DNA from: Aurantiochytrium sp. KH105 | Lineage: Eukaryota; Sar; Bigyra; Thraustochytrida; Thraustochytriidae | Assembly (NCBI GenBank): GCA_003116975.1 | Contig: BGKB01000271.1 | Span: 1-64,000, forward strand | Direction: 5' to 3' | DNA: 64,000 bases | Shown here: one piece after another, positions 19,902-30,153 of the stretch | Layout: the number at the start of each line of letters is the position of its first letter | Position numbering within the stretch: position 1 is the stretch's first letter | Notes under the pieces: generated by a model | Told to the model about the DNA's origin: nothing | Databases searched by the model: none | Seen by the model: only the letters and a program-made list of their open reading frames with translations | Made by a program: the position numbers and the translations under genes

Positions 19902-20417
19902 ATGGGCGCCCGAGTGCGGCGCAGCTTAACGACGGCGCAACCGGCTTTGCGCGCGAAGCGAGGAGTGAAGCTTGCTGAAAAGAAGGAGTCGGGCAAGCCC
20001 AAGTCCGTCAAGGCGTCATGGCCCACTTCAGTCGAGAAGAAGCGGGACAAGCCTACAGTCTTTCAGCAGCGGGTTTACGATTTGATTTCCATGATTCCTG
20101 CGGGCAAGGTCTCTACATACGGCGAGGTTGCCCGAGAACTGGGCTCGAGTCCTCGGGCGGTGGGGAACGCGCTACGTAACAATCCCTTTGCACCCGTCGT
20201 TCCTTGTCATCGCGTGATCGCGAGCACACGTGCTTTGGGCGGGTTTTCAGGCCAAAAGGGTCACGGTGCGCCAAAGTTGCGCGAGAAGCGCGCCATTTTG
20301 GAACGCGAAGGGGTCGTCTTCGAGGCGCCTTTGCAAGATGACGTTGCTTGCACGGTTGACCCTTGTGCGCTGTACTTTTTCCCCTCGCCAACTGCGTTGT
20401 CCACGAAAAGAGAGTAA
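19902..20417 (+). CDS. Alkylguanine-DNA alkyltransferase-type DNA repair protein (171 aa)
   Basis: Contains the MGMT/Ogt DNA-binding and active-site domain: a winged-helix start 'FQQRVYDLISMIPAGKVSTY', the recognition helix 'SPRAVGNALRNNP' and the active-site motif 'PVVPCHRV' with acceptor Cys at residue 102, followed by 'GGFSGQ'. The Cys is kept, so this is an MGMT-type suicide enzyme that removes alkyl groups from O6-guanine rather than an alkyltransferase-like (ATL) protein, where Cys is replaced. The N-terminal ~50 residues are basic and lack the usual N-terminal fold, which is missing in many short homologues. Start at ATG 19902; the upstream TTG extension is not credible. Convergent with TAF12. 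Confidence 0.9.
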   Translation: MGARVRRSLTTAQPALRAKRGVKLAEKKESGKPKSVKASWPTSVEKKRDKPTVFQQRVYDLISMIPAGKVSTYGEVARELGSSPRAVGNALRNNPFAPVVPCHRVIASTRALGGFSGQKGHGAPKLREKRAILEREGVVFEAPLQDDVACTVDPCALYFFPSPTALSTKRE

Positions 20418-20639
20418 AATGCCTTCTTTGATGCAATAAGTTTCCATGTTTTCATCGAGAAAGGGGTTTGCAATCAAGTTTCGCCTTCATTGGGATTACA
20501 CGGTGGAAAGACGCAAGAGAATTCGAGTCACCAGGTAAAGACTTTCTATAGTCCTTGTGCTCTCGGGGTATTTTTTTTCTGTGTAAAAGAATAGAAAAGT
20601 AATAGAAAGAAGCTTGCTGCAACGGGAAGAGAAAGGTTG

Positions 20640-21552
20640 TCACTTATTGTCTGCAAACAGGTTGTCTTGAAGTAGTACATGGGCTTTGCGTTTCACCTCG
20701 AGGCGAGCAGTATGAGCGTCTGGAACATAGTCGGGGCCATTTCTGCGCTGATTATCAAATTGCGAGGCAGGCACCCCGCCCGTAAGAGTGGAGCCGAAGC
20801 CAGGGACGTGAAGGCCGAGTCGACCTTCAACGAACATTCGAAGGTCTTCAAGCTGGAGCTCCGAGGAGCCACGATGGCGCGCAAGCTTGATGCCCTGTTC
20901 AGCAGCTTCCTGCACAAAGGCTACGGAAAGATCCAAAAGGACCTCTTGGACTTCTGGCTCCAGATCTGCATTCGGGTCGATGCTCTGCACCAGCTCGTTG
21001 AGCTTACGCACAGACGCAAGCACTTCCTGGTCACCAAAGCCTCGCGCACGCAATTTGGGAAAGGCGCCTGGGGTGAGTTGTGGCATACGGCCTGTGTAAG
21101 CTGGGCTTGTTGCAGCCATATCCTTGGCGCCTGGATGCATGGGTCTAGCCGTAGTGCCTGATCCTGTTGGAGAATGCTGGGCCATTGCACCGGGACGCGG
21201 AGCGGGCCTTGGCCGCTGCTGCTGCGGCTGCTGCGGCTGCTGCTGCTGCTGCATCGATGCGGCGTTCGGGTATGAGGACCGAATGGGTGACACGCCAGAA
21301 GGACCCCTTGGGGCGCCCACGGACCCTGAGGTGGCGAGGTGGGCCGCAGTTGGCCCCTGGGTCGACGCAGGGTTGCCACCTTGCATCATAGGTGGCCGGC
21401 CTTGGCCAGCGCTCGCGGCGTACGGTGGTCTGGCCTGTGCATATGCTTGGGCATGCGGGGCTTGCTGCGGCGGCCGCCCATATGGGCGTGGTGGCGCGGC
21501 GCCTGCTGTTGGATGACCGCGATATCCCTGTTGTTGTTGCTGCTGCTGCTGT

Positions 21553-21590
<38 letters not shown>

Positions 21591-21656
21591 CTGTTGCTGC
21601 TGCTGATGAGGCATACCCCGCGGCGGATATCCGCCACCGCCTTGTTGGTGCTGCAT
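20640..21656 (-). CDS. TAF12: TFIID/SAGA subunit TAF12 with N-terminal polyQ (338 aa)
   Basis: Residues ~218-281 form the TAF12 histone fold: 'LEPEVQEVLLDLSVAFVQEA' for the long helix, 'LARHRGSSELQLEDL', and the diagnostic end 'HVPGFG' (I-x-I-P-G-F in other TAF12s). TAF12 pairs with TAF4 in TFIID and with ADA1 in SAGA. Residues ~18-42 are a glutamine run encoded by CAG/CAA (nt about 21533-21605), followed by Gly/Pro/Gln-rich low complexity to about residue 200. The C-terminal tail after the fold ends 'LLQDNLFADNK'. Start ATG at 21656; the frame further upstream uses TTG. Confidence 0.92.
21533..21608. repeat. CTG/CAG trinucleotide tract coding for polyQ
   Basis: About 25 consecutive CAG/CAA codons on the minus strand, within TAF12. 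It is an in-frame, length-variable type of repeat. The antisense reading gives a polyleucine frame that is an artefact. Confidence 0.9.
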
Positions 21657-22220
21657 CTCGTCTCCCCCTCGCGATCGCGCGCTCACGAGCGAGCGCGGGA
21701 GCAGGTTGTGATCGAACGATCGATCGACCGCTCGATCAATCAAGCTTTAGAAGCTGCCTCACTCTCTGCCCTTTTTTTTTTTTTTTTTTTTTTGGCACGG
21801 CCAGCTTATAGGCCTATGTCCTAACAGTGGCGGCTGCGCGTGCAAGTTATGGTGAAAATCTGCAGCGTCGTTGGGCGTTGAATGGAGAGTGCGTGGCCTC
21901 GAAAATGGAACGCGGGACAGGCTGTTCTTCTTTTGCTTCTTTGCATGGTACTTCCTAGGCCTAATCTTGCTTCGTGTGTTCGACTCCTCTAATTGTTCAC
22001 GATGATGCGAAAAATACTCGATTTGAACGAACAAGCACTTCATCCAAAGGCCTGAAAGTAACGGTGAAGATGCGTACGAAATAAGACCATCGTTCCAGAA
22101 GAGAGCAGAAACATATTCTTTCACGTTTTACTGTTCATAAAAAGGGAGAAAGAAGAGAGGGGAAAACAGAGACCATGATACAATAGCAAGAAGAGAAATT
22201 AAAGGTGGGAGTCTATCAGA
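21657..22220 (-). promoter_or_regulatory. TAF12 promoter and 3' flank of the zinc-knuckle gene
   Basis: Immediately upstream of TAF12 are 'cgatcgatcgacc' and 'gatcaatcaag' units (about 21712-21745), then a poly-T run (about 21770-21794). The remainder to 22220 is AT-balanced with no supported gene. Confidence 0.5.
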
Positions 22221-24227
22221 CTAAGAGTCTTCGTCGTCGTCATCCTTTCCTGCGACATTCGGAGCAGTCCCCACTGCAGCCAAAGGCGTCGCGAACGTAA
22301 AAGAGTTTGGATCCTGAATCTGTTGTTGGCCTGATGGACTATATCCTGGCAGCTGAGACTGAGGTTGGAATGAAGAATCCACTGCGGCCTGCGGTTGTTG
22401 TAGCTGCTGCTGCTGCAAATACGGGAGAGGTTGGATGGTGCCACCAAAAGGTTGCCCGCCCAAAAAAGCCGAGGGTGGCGGCGATTGGTTATAGGGATGA
22501 AAAGGCATGGGCATACCGTAGGAAAACTGCGAAGGAAAGCTCCCTTGGGGGATGAAAGCATTCGCAGCGAATTGGTGGGAACCTTGAGTGAAAGCCATGT
22601 TTTGCTGAGGAAATGGCGACGCCGTGCCAGGGGGTGCAATGTAGCCCTGCCGAATTGCTCTTTGCACGGGAGCAATCATGTGGGAGGTGTATCCTTGCAC
22701 AGGACCGGCGAAAGAAACCACCTGCATAGAGGAAATAATAGCATCCTGTAAGAGTTTGCTGTCCGCATCTTGGCGACGCTTGCGGATGCCTCTCGAGTAT
22801 CGATCACGATCTCGCTTTGTAGAATTATCATCGCTTATAGCAGAGGAAATAGCGTCATCCGATTCGGAGTGACGCTTTCGCTTTAATGTTGGCGATAAAG
22901 ATGTTGATGTAACATCTGCGGCTTGCCTGTCTGGGCCTCCACCTTCTTCTCGTCGTTCTTCAGGGGAGGAGCACTGTGATTCAACTCGGGTGAACCCGTT
23001 ATCTTGCGGAGCCTGATGAGAGACACTACTCGACGTAGTGTTCGAATTATTCAAGGACAAGTCATTTCCGAAAGCCGATGATGCACCGGAAACGTCTTCT
23101 TGGGACCAATTTGCAATTGGCTGCGGGGTGTCGAACCCGTGTGCGTGTGCGCTACGCGCGTAAGCCTGAGCAGGTGGCGTCGGGATGCCGTCCGCAGAGC
23201 TGTCCTTGGAACCCGTTTGTTGGGTTTGCTGTTGGTTAAATTTTGTTCGATGAGCCTGACAAAAGTCAGAGCCGCTGCGAGCAGATTTATTGCAGTCGGA
23301 GTGAATGCAGCGTCGGCCGCCGCCATGAGATACGCAGGCCAGTGTTGATCCCACGGCACTTTTTGTGCAACCTTTGTGTGAGCAGCGGCGACCACCACCG
23401 TGCGCCGCACAAAGCTTGGATCGAGCGCAAGCGGACTTGAAACAGCCGAAGAATGTGCAGCGGCGGCCTCCACCATGAGCCTTGCACAGGAACACAACTA
23501 TGACTGCACGCATGACGCAGTCTGGAACGGCGCATCGCCGGGACACGGTTGTAGGTGCAGCATGAATTCCGGTGAGATCTTGGACGTGCATGCCGCAACG
23601 GTGAATGCTGCCAGCTGCAGACTTGCTACATCCAGGAAAATTGCAGCGGTAACCTCCGCCGTGGGATTTGCAAAATTTAGATGGGGCCTGCGCAAATTTT
23701 TTGCAGCGAGGCTCACCGCATCGTCGTCGCCCGCCATGAAGACGGCATCTGTCGCAGCCTTCGACGCAAATATTTGAGCAGCTTTCTACGGGACAGGGAG
23801 GATCATCTTCGTCGTCGTCGTCGTCGCCGTCGTCTTCGCGGTCATCATTGTTAGAGGGCCGTGCTCGTCCTGTTTGTTGCTGATGTTCGCCTTCGGCACG
23901 ACGACTCGAATGGGAAGAAACGCGACTTTGATTTTCCGAATTTTGTCTCAAAGAAGCAGCCGCGCCTGTGGCCTCACCCAGAGCAAGTCCCCGGAGCATA
24001 AAGCCTTGGTCGTGGCCAGGTGGGGCCCCTCGGCCAGCGGCAGCAGCAGCGCCGGCGGCGGCAGCAGGTGCTTGCGCGGCCGTGTTGGTTCGATGGCGGC
24101 TGCTGATGCTGGAGCTGGAGCTACTCGAGGACGTCTCGGCAGCCGCCCGCGAGCGCCCATGATGATGATCATCGTTGATGGCACCATGGCCACCGTCCGG
24201 CGGCGATGGTGGATTTGTTGAGTACAT
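22221..24227 (-). CDS. Zinc-knuckle repeat protein, 'GGGRRC' type (668 aa)
   Basis: Residues ~145-328 hold about seven tandem Cys/His units of the form 'GGGRRCxxxGCxKSAxxxxxxCxxH', the repeat known from plant WRKY19-type proteins and abundant in stramenopiles. Each unit probably binds one Zn2+ and is thought to contact DNA, RNA or protein. No WRKY domain is present. The N-terminus has Ser and Asp/Glu runs ('DDDDDEDD'). The region after residue 340 is Gln/Ser/Pro-rich, with a basic stretch 'RYSRGIRKRRQD' that may be a nuclear signal, and an acidic end 'KDDDDEDS'. A transcriptional or chromatin role is inferred. ATG at 24227; the longer frame starts at TTG. Confidence 0.82.
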   Translation of the reverse strand: MYSTNPPSPPDGGHGAINDDHHHGRSRAAAETSSSSSSSSISSRHRTNTAAQAPAAAAGAAAAAGRGAPPGHDQGFMLRGLALGEATGAAASLRQNSENQSRVSSHSSRRAEGEHQQQTGRARPSNNDDREDDGDDDDDEDDPPCPVESCSNICVEGCDRCRLHGGRRRCGEPRCKKFAQAPSKFCKSHGGGYRCNFPGCSKSAAGSIHRCGMHVQDLTGIHAAPTTVSRRCAVPDCVMRAVIVVFLCKAHGGGRRCTFFGCFKSACARSKLCAAHGGGRRCSHKGCTKSAVGSTLACVSHGGGRRCIHSDCNKSARSGSDFCQAHRTKFNQQQTQQTGSKDSSADGIPTPPAQAYARSAHAHGFDTPQPIANWSQEDVSGASSAFGNDLSLNNSNTTSSSVSHQAPQDNGFTRVESQCSSPEERREEGGGPDRQAADVTSTSLSPTLKRKRHSESDDAISSAISDDNSTKRDRDRYSRGIRKRRQDADSKLLQDAIISSMQVVSFAGPVQGYTSHMIAPVQRAIRQGYIAPPGTASPFPQQNMAFTQGSHQFAANAFIPQGSFPSQFSYGMPMPFHPYNQSPPPSAFLGGQPFGGTIQPLPYLQQQQLQQPQAAVDSSFQPQSQLPGYSPSGQQQIQDPNSFTFATPLAAVGTAPNVAGKDDDDEDS

Positions 24228-27200
24228 GCACGACAACAAAGAACCCTGCCGGGCGCCCCTACCTATCCTCTTCGCCGTACGCCAGCGCGGCGACCAGGAC
24301 AGGCGAGGGGGCCCGAGGGGCGTCCCAGTTCTCAGGTGGGACGCGCCGATGGATGATGATGATGGATGCGCGATGCGATGCGCGATGGATCAACGATGAT
24401 GATGGTCCCGCGCGCAGATTGCTCGATCTTTTCGCGCGCGAACAGCACGGCGCTCCGATGGGGATCGTCCTCTTTCTTCCCCGCGAGCGCCTTGCCCTGA
24501 CAGAGCGAGCGGCCCCGGGGCGGCGCCGCGAGCCTCGCTGCCGCCGCCGCCGCCCCGAGGGCCTTCTTGCCTTGCGGGCGCCTGGGCGCGGTGGGGCCCC
24601 TGCCTGCCTGCCTGCCTGCCTGCCTGCGTGCCCCCGGAATCAATCGACTCACCGATTGATTGATCGATTGATTGATCGATTGATTGATCCGATGCGATGG
24701 ATCGAATTCCCGCGCCGATGATGCCGCCCGCGCCCGCGCTCGCGCGCCCAGGGACGGTCGGGGAGACAGGGTGGACCGGCCGCGCGCCCGCCAGCCTGGC
24801 CGCGCCGCGCGCGCGCCGATCTCCGCGATCCGCCGCCGCCCCGCGCGCCCGCGCGCGCCCGCGCGCGCCCGCCCCTCGCCGCGCGCCCGCGCGCCCGCGC
24901 GCGCCCCTGCCTGCGCCGCGCCCGCAGCGTATAGCGCGCCGCCGCCGCCCACCACCGCCCGCTCCGCGCGCGCCCTACGCCCCGCGAGCGCCAGCTGCCG
25001 CTTCGTCTCTGCGCCGCGTTTTCGCGCCATTTCGGGGCCCTTTAGGGGCTCTTTCTGCGCATTGCCGCGCGCTTGGGCCCACTGTGTGGACGGGGGAAAC
25101 TCCACTTGCGCCGCGCGTGCCCTACCGCCGCCTCCACCGTTGCGAACTCCCGCCCTGCGCGTCGGGGCCGCCGGGAAGCACGCACGCACGCACGCCGAGC
25201 GAGCACGCCGCGGCCGCAGCCGCGCGCGAGGCGAGGCGGCGTAAGGCCCGCATGCGGCGGGGCTGTGCGGGGCTGCGCGGGGCTGCGCGGGGCTGCGCGG
25301 AGTTTGGGTCTCCTCGTTTTGTCTCGGGCTCCGTCTCGACTCCCTCGTATCTCTTTCCGTCTTGCAGATGCTTGCATTATAAATCGATGGATGGGTGGAT
25401 GGTTGGATATGGACGGGTGGGTGGTTACTACCATGCATGCATGGCTGGACGGACGGGCGTCGCTCTTGCTCGCGGAGCGAAGAGCACTTGCCGCGACATC
25501 CGTTCTGCACCGGAGGAGGGAAGGAGGGAAGAAGGGCGGGGAAAAAAGAACAGGGGATGAAGACAGGTGCCAGTGAGGGGAGACGCGCGACGGTCTTCCT
25601 TGCCCTGCTTTGCGCTGCAAAAGCAAGCGAGTCTGGCTGGAGTTTGCCGTTACGTGGGCGCTGGCTGACATCCTGTCTCGCGCGAGCTCGAAAAGGTGCT
25701 TGGGGACCGCGGGGCGCGCGAGGAGGACGAGGAGAAGAGTCGAGATGGCTTTTTCCACACGTGGCCAGTCAGGGAGAAGAAAGAGAATTTTGTTGTGGCA
25801 AAATGACGAGGACGGTGGGATGGTGGGATGGGCTGCCAACAGGCAGTGTAAACAGGAAATGCAAGAAGCTGTCGCCGACGAAAAGACGCAGAGAGAGGTG
25901 ACCAAGCTTTAGGAGCAGGACTTGGAGATGGAAGGCACACGGGAGACTTTCCCGCCTCGAGTTCTCGCAGCGGGATAATCCAATAGTAAATTCTTGGGGC
26001 TCTTGTCGTCGAGGATTGTGAAGGCAACTTCTTGCCCTGAAGCGGAATAAAAAAACCAGTTACTTGCAGGAAATTGCTGGCGACGAAAGCGTGAAGAAGG
26101 ATTGCGGGACTTGCCGACGCCAATCCCGCCGTCTGGAGTCTATTTTCCCCTACGTTCTTGTGTTGATTTTAATGGATCCTGACTGGGCTTCCAATCTCCT
26201 GCTATGGGCGGTGAATGGGCTTGGTTTGCCTCGTCCGGCGTCGTCTCGCCTCGTCTCCCCCCGCCTCGCCCCCGCGCGGGGTGGCGCGGGGTGGCGTGGC
26301 GTGGCGTGGCGTGGCGTGGCGTGGCGTGGCGTGGCGTGGCGTGGCGTGGCTTGCCCTGGGCACCATCATCCGAGGGCATGATGATCATTGTCGTTGCGGC
26401 GCGAAGCAAGCGAGACGCCGGGCGGGCCAGGGCAGGGCAAGGCAGCGCAGGGCACGGGGTAGTCTATCTGCGCCGCGCTCGCCGCGCGCCCGCGCGCTCG
26501 CCCACGCTGCGCGCTCTGCCCGCGCGCCCGGTCGTCTCGCGCGCCCGGTCGTCTCGCGCGCTGCGCCGTCGTTGCCATCTCTCTGCGCCCGGATGATGAT
26601 GATGATCATGATCTGCGCTCATGCCAATGATCGCGCGATTTCGCCTCCATCCCGGGCGCCGCAGCGCCCCGCGCGCCGCAGCGCCGCAGCGGGCCCCTGC
26701 GCGCCGCCGCCGCCCGCGCGCGCGCCCGCGCCGCCTGCGCGCCGCCCCTGCCCGCCCGCCCCTGCCCGCCCGCCGCCGCCTGCGCGCGCCGCGGCCTCTC
26801 CGCCTGTTTGATTCTACAGAGAGGTCTGGCCCTTGCCTCGCGCGGCGGCCGCCTGCCCTGCCTTGTTTTTCCTCGCGCGAGGCGCCCACACCCCGCCCCG
26901 CACCCGCCCCGCACCCGCTCGCGCTTCGAGCTACTCTAAGCTGCTTCGAGCTGATTTCAAACGGCTTCAAACTGCCTCGTGCCGCTTCGCGCTGCACATT
27001 GCTGTGTTGGACGCTGCTTCGCGCAGAGGGGCACCACAGTTTATTTCATCTGAGCCCCCGCCCTTCTCGCTATCTCGCACCCCAGCCCACATCTCCCTCA
27101 CCATGCCAGCTCAGGCCCTCTTCCTACCGCTACCCTTAGGCCTAGCTGCAATGCTGACCTGCGCCCTCGCCGCGGCGTGCGTTCTGCAAACGTTCTTCAG

Positions 27201-27733
27201 GTGGTCCGGCGTCCTGCCCACTGCTGGGTGGGGCTGGTTCTTGGCCCCCCCCCCTGCTCGCTGGCATCTGCTTGCTACCGTCTCGGCACGCGGGCGGACG
27301 CAGGTTCACTGTATGGCCTCGCGGCGGAAAAGACCCCCCCCAGCTGCACCGGCGCCTCTTCGTGCTGCAGAGAGGGGCGGCGCGCGGCAGAGGGGGCGCG
27401 GTTAGGTTTGGTTAGGGTCGGTCACCCTGCAGCGGCCGGAGAGGCAGGCGCAGGCAGGCGGGAAAGGCAGGCCAAGCAAGCAGAGGGGCGCGGGAAAGGC
27501 GGGCAAGCAGAGAGCGCGGGGGAAAGAAAGCAGGGCAAGCAGGAGCGGAGACAGGCGGGCAGAAAGAAGGGCGCGAGTATTTAAAGGAGGGAGGAGAGGG
27601 AGGAGAGGAGAGGAGGAGAGGAGGCGAGGAGCGCAGACAGACCCATTCGCGACGCGGCAGTGCAGGCAGGCAGCAAGCACCGCAGGCAGGAGCGAGCGCG
27701 CAGCGGAGTCAGGGAGAGGAAGAGAGAGAGAAG
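24228..27733. promoter_or_regulatory. 3.5-kb GC-rich gene-free block between divergent genes
   Basis: No frame here looks like a real protein: all are Arg/Ala/Pro-rich in every phase, as expected from CpG-dense DNA. Visible features: 'gatg' repeats (24350-24400), a 'tgcc' run (about 24600-24626), 'gattgatt/gatcgatt' repeats (about 24655-24690), 'gcggggct' repeats (25256-25302), a 'gtggc' pentanucleotide array (26279-26350), and purine-rich 'ggagaggaggag' runs next to the gene at 27734 (27580-27630). It may be two CpG-rich promoters plus spacer. A non-coding RNA cannot be excluded. Confidence 0.55.
26279..26350. repeat. GTGGC pentanucleotide tandem array
   Basis: About a dozen uninterrupted 'gtggc' units follow a 'ggggtggcgcggggtggc' lead-in. 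A five-base period keeps frames open on one strand and creates spurious Ala/Trp/Arg repeats. Confidence 0.9.
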
Positions 27734-28126
27734 ATGCTCGGCGCTCTGGGAGCAGCTGCGCGCGGCGCCGCCCGCGCGCGCGTCGTCGCCGGCCCCGCCG
27801 CGAGCCGCATCGGCGCGCGGCGCGGCATGGCCGGCGGCCACGCCAAGGTCGAGTACGAGGGCGCCGAGAAGATCGTGCGCCAGTACCTGCCGGAGGACCA
27901 CCAGATCGTGCTCGCTAACATGGCCTCCTGGGTCGTGCTCTACGGCCTCTACAAGCTCGTGGCCGGCGGCAGCAAGGAGGAGGCCAAGGCGGAGGCCCCC
28001 GCCGCCGCCTCGGGCTCCGACACCGAGGTCCCCTCCATCATGGACGATAGCTTCGAGGAGTGGTCCAAGGTCCCGGGCAACCTCGAGAAGTGGGAGAAGT
28101 CGATGGAGGAGTGGGCCAAGCAGTAG
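27734..28126 (+). CDS. Small mitochondrial single-helix protein (130 aa)
   Basis: Not identified. Residues 1-32 look like a mitochondrial presequence: Ala/Arg-rich, no acidic residues, ending 'IGARRGMAGG'. Residues ~57-73 form one membrane helix ('IVLANMASWVVLYGLYKLV'), preceded by 'YLPEDHQ'. A soluble acidic C-terminus follows, with Trp/Glu-rich helices ('FEEWSKVPGNLEKWEKSMEEW'). Size, targeting and one helix suit an accessory subunit of a respiratory complex or ATP synthase; this is inference. Codon use is strongly GC-biased, like a highly expressed gene. ATG at 27734 follows a purine-rich leader. Confidence 0.75.
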   Translation: MLGALGAAARGAARARVVAGPAASRIGARRGMAGGHAKVEYEGAEKIVRQYLPEDHQIVLANMASWVVLYGLYKLVAGGSKEEAKAEAPAAASGSDTEVPSIMDDSFEEWSKVPGNLEKWEKSMEEWAKQ

Positions 28127-28668
28127 AAGAAAGATCCATTCGCGCATGCGCACTCATCCTACTTTCCATTTTAAAAACCTGAAGTGACAGCAATATACTC
28201 TTCACCTTTTTTTCTCGCGAGCGAGCTAGCGATTGGTTGATAGCTTTAGCTTTGCTTGACGTTTCGTATCACGCGTGGATTTCTCTCTCTTGAAATGCTT
28301 CAATCCGAGTGAAGACTTGTGAAGTGCAAAAACAGTAAAATTTGCTTGTTTCTTTGCTTGTATGCTTACGTACATGCTTGCTCCGAGCTTACACATCTAC
28401 TCCTCCTCGCTTCCTCGTGTGCTTTCCTCTTCACAGAGGAAAAAAAATAGCTCGGAGGGGAGGGGAAAAGCCTTGCTCAGCATTTTTTATGAAAAGGTCT
28501 CCCTCCGTGCATCTTTCATGTTTCATGTTTCTGTGAGGTCACTCTTGAACACACGGCTCTTCTGCCCTCTCTCCTAGCATACGACTAATTAAGACTCCAC
28601 ACATTGACAAATCCATTCCAATTTTATACTACACAAAGCGAGGCGCCAACGTTTCTCGAAGATCACCT
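28127..28668. other. Convergent 3' spacer
   Basis: About 540 bp between two converging stop codons. AT-rich relative to surroundings, with 'tttctttgcttgtatgcttac'-like stretches; no gene or repeat of note. Confidence 0.5.
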
Positions 28669-29676
28669 TTACATGTATTGCGCGGCGACAGGCACCGTCT
28701 TTGAAGCAGGCTGCGTTGCTCGGTGATATGATATGAGATCCTTGAGCTGCAAATTTGCCTCGAGCACCACATCCATAAAGTCCTTGTGTGAAACCGACTC
28801 GAGCGTGCCGCTCCCAGCTCGCACACTTCCAGGGTCCAGTGGCGCGCGAAAACAAAAACCAACATTGTCGCGAAGCCGGAGATCACCATCGAGACTTGCG
28901 TAAAGAGTCAGAAAACGCTCAAAGATGTCTGCTGCACATACAGGGTCTTTTCGGATGCTCAATAAATGTACAACGCCAAGCACGTGATGCGGGCAAATCT
29001 CCGCACGCGGAACGACCACAGCGCCTCCAAAGCCGTCTGCACGTTGTGACTTGAGTCTCCGGCAGTCCGACAATAAGGACCTCCATGCGTGCGAGCAAGG
29101 AACCGAAGATGGCTCGCCGATTGCATTGCGCGAGGCCCCTCGAAAGAATCCCAATGCATGTGCCTTTTGCAAGGCTACGAGCACTCGGTCCCGGGTCACC
29201 TCCAAGGTCACACGGGGAATGAACTGCTTGCCAAGCATGCGCAGCGCACGCGATCGCCACAATAAATCCTCGCACGCAGCCTTGCGGCACTCCCGCGAGG
29301 TTGCTGCCAGTGCGTTCATGTCGGCAGTGTCCACGAACACGAGCACCCCGCCGTAGAGATCCCTCGATCCCAGCACTTTCTCGAGCGCTGCACGCGTCGA
29401 CAGTATCTTGCGAGCCAAGGACTCTAGCTCGCGTCGCTCCACCGCGCCACGGCCTTCTGGGCCCGCGAGAGCCGCCAGCTCGCGCGTCGCAAGCTGCTCG
29501 AGCCTGCGTCGGGGTGCCCCGAGCGGCCCGCTCGCGCCGCTGGCATCGCCCCGACCCTCCACGAAGGGCCGGTCGGCGCGCGCAGCTGCTTGCAGCCGCG
29601 GGTCCGCTAGCCTGGCCAGCCGCGCGCCGCGCCACCGCGTCCACCGCGCGCGCGCGCACGCCGCCTCGCGCGTCAT
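28669..29676 (-). CDS. F-box-like protein of unknown function (335 aa)
   Basis: Residues ~108-150 ('LVFVDTADMNALAATSRECR', then 'LLWRSRALRML') resemble an F-box: a short helical domain that docks Skp1 of SCF ubiquitin ligases. The match is weak and the usual Leu-Pro start is absent. The N-terminal 90 residues are Arg/Ala-rich. The rest (150-335) is globular without a known domain; it contains 'HHVLGVVHLLSIRKDP' and 'NVGFCFRAPLDPGS'. ATG at 29676. Divergent from the 5-phosphatase gene. It could instead be a conserved hypothetical of another kind. Confidence 0.6.
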   Translation of the reverse strand: MTREAACARARWTRWRGARLARLADPRLQAAARADRPFVEGRGDASGASGPLGAPRRRLEQLATRELAALAGPEGRGAVERRELESLARKILSTRAALEKVLGSRDLYGGVLVFVDTADMNALAATSRECRKAACEDLLWRSRALRMLGKQFIPRVTLEVTRDRVLVALQKAHALGFFRGASRNAIGEPSSVPCSHAWRSLLSDCRRLKSQRADGFGGAVVVPRAEICPHHVLGVVHLLSIRKDPVCAADIFERFLTLYASLDGDLRLRDNVGFCFRAPLDPGSVRAGSGTLESVSHKDFMDVVLEANLQLKDLISYHRATQPASKTVPVAAQYM

Positions 29677-30153
29677 CCGCGACAGAGTTCTGCCAGATGC
29701 TCACCGCCAGCATCCCAACCTGAACAGACGATCAATCAATCAATCGATCAGTGGCAGTCCGAACCAAGCAATCAATCAATCGAATCAATCAATCAAACAA
29801 ATCAACAACCCTCATTGGCATTGGTGCTATTTCCACCCACCATGGCCAGCCAGACAGCAAGAGGCCAGAGGCAGACGCAAGTGGGCTATGGCTGCTGCCC
29901 AAGTAGAGCGGCCCACGATTCTTCACTTGCCGAACTGGACAGTTTTCACTTGTGCGGCGCGCGCCGTGCGGTGCTCGCTCGTAGTGTTTGCTTGCTTGCT
30001 TGTTTTACGCTGAGACTGACCGAGCTGCAGACCTTTACGACCAGGGCGCGGACGCACGTCGCGGCGTCGCCCGCGGCTCAACCGCTCGCGCCTCCCCCCC
30101 CCCCCTTCTCAACCCCCCTTTCGCCTTGCTCGTGCAACTTTTGCCCCCGGAAG
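29677..30153. promoter_or_regulatory. Divergent promoter with AATC repeats
   Basis: Between the F-box-like and 5-phosphatase genes. 'atcaatcaatcaatcgatca' and 'aatcaatcaatcgaatcaatc' runs occupy about 29731-29806, followed by a 'tgcttgcttgcttg' run (29988-30002) and a C run (30090-30103). The 5-phosphatase frame is open through here from TTG 29815, with an ATG at 29842, but the sequence is unlike the rest of the protein. Confidence 0.5.

Noticed and set aside
21339-21824. Polyleucine protein opposite TAF12
   Set aside because: Antisense of the CAG/CAA glutamine tract; the sense strand carries a recognisable TAF12.
24332-25560. Long Arg/Ala/Pro-rich open frames on both strands (392 and 287 aa)
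   Set aside because: Frames are open in several phases at once because of CpG-dense sequence; no domain, no codon preference, no likely start context.
26833-27584. Candidate secreted or membrane proteins left of the small mitochondrial gene
   Set aside because: Hydrophobic stretch around 27100-27190 is isolated; flanks are promoter-like and overlapping frames are equally open.
29815-30153. N-terminal extension of the 5-phosphatase
   Set aside because: Starts at TTG (an ATG at 29842 exists) and consists of low-complexity promoter sequence with a proline run; the ATG at 30154 begins the acidic N-terminus typical of the protein.
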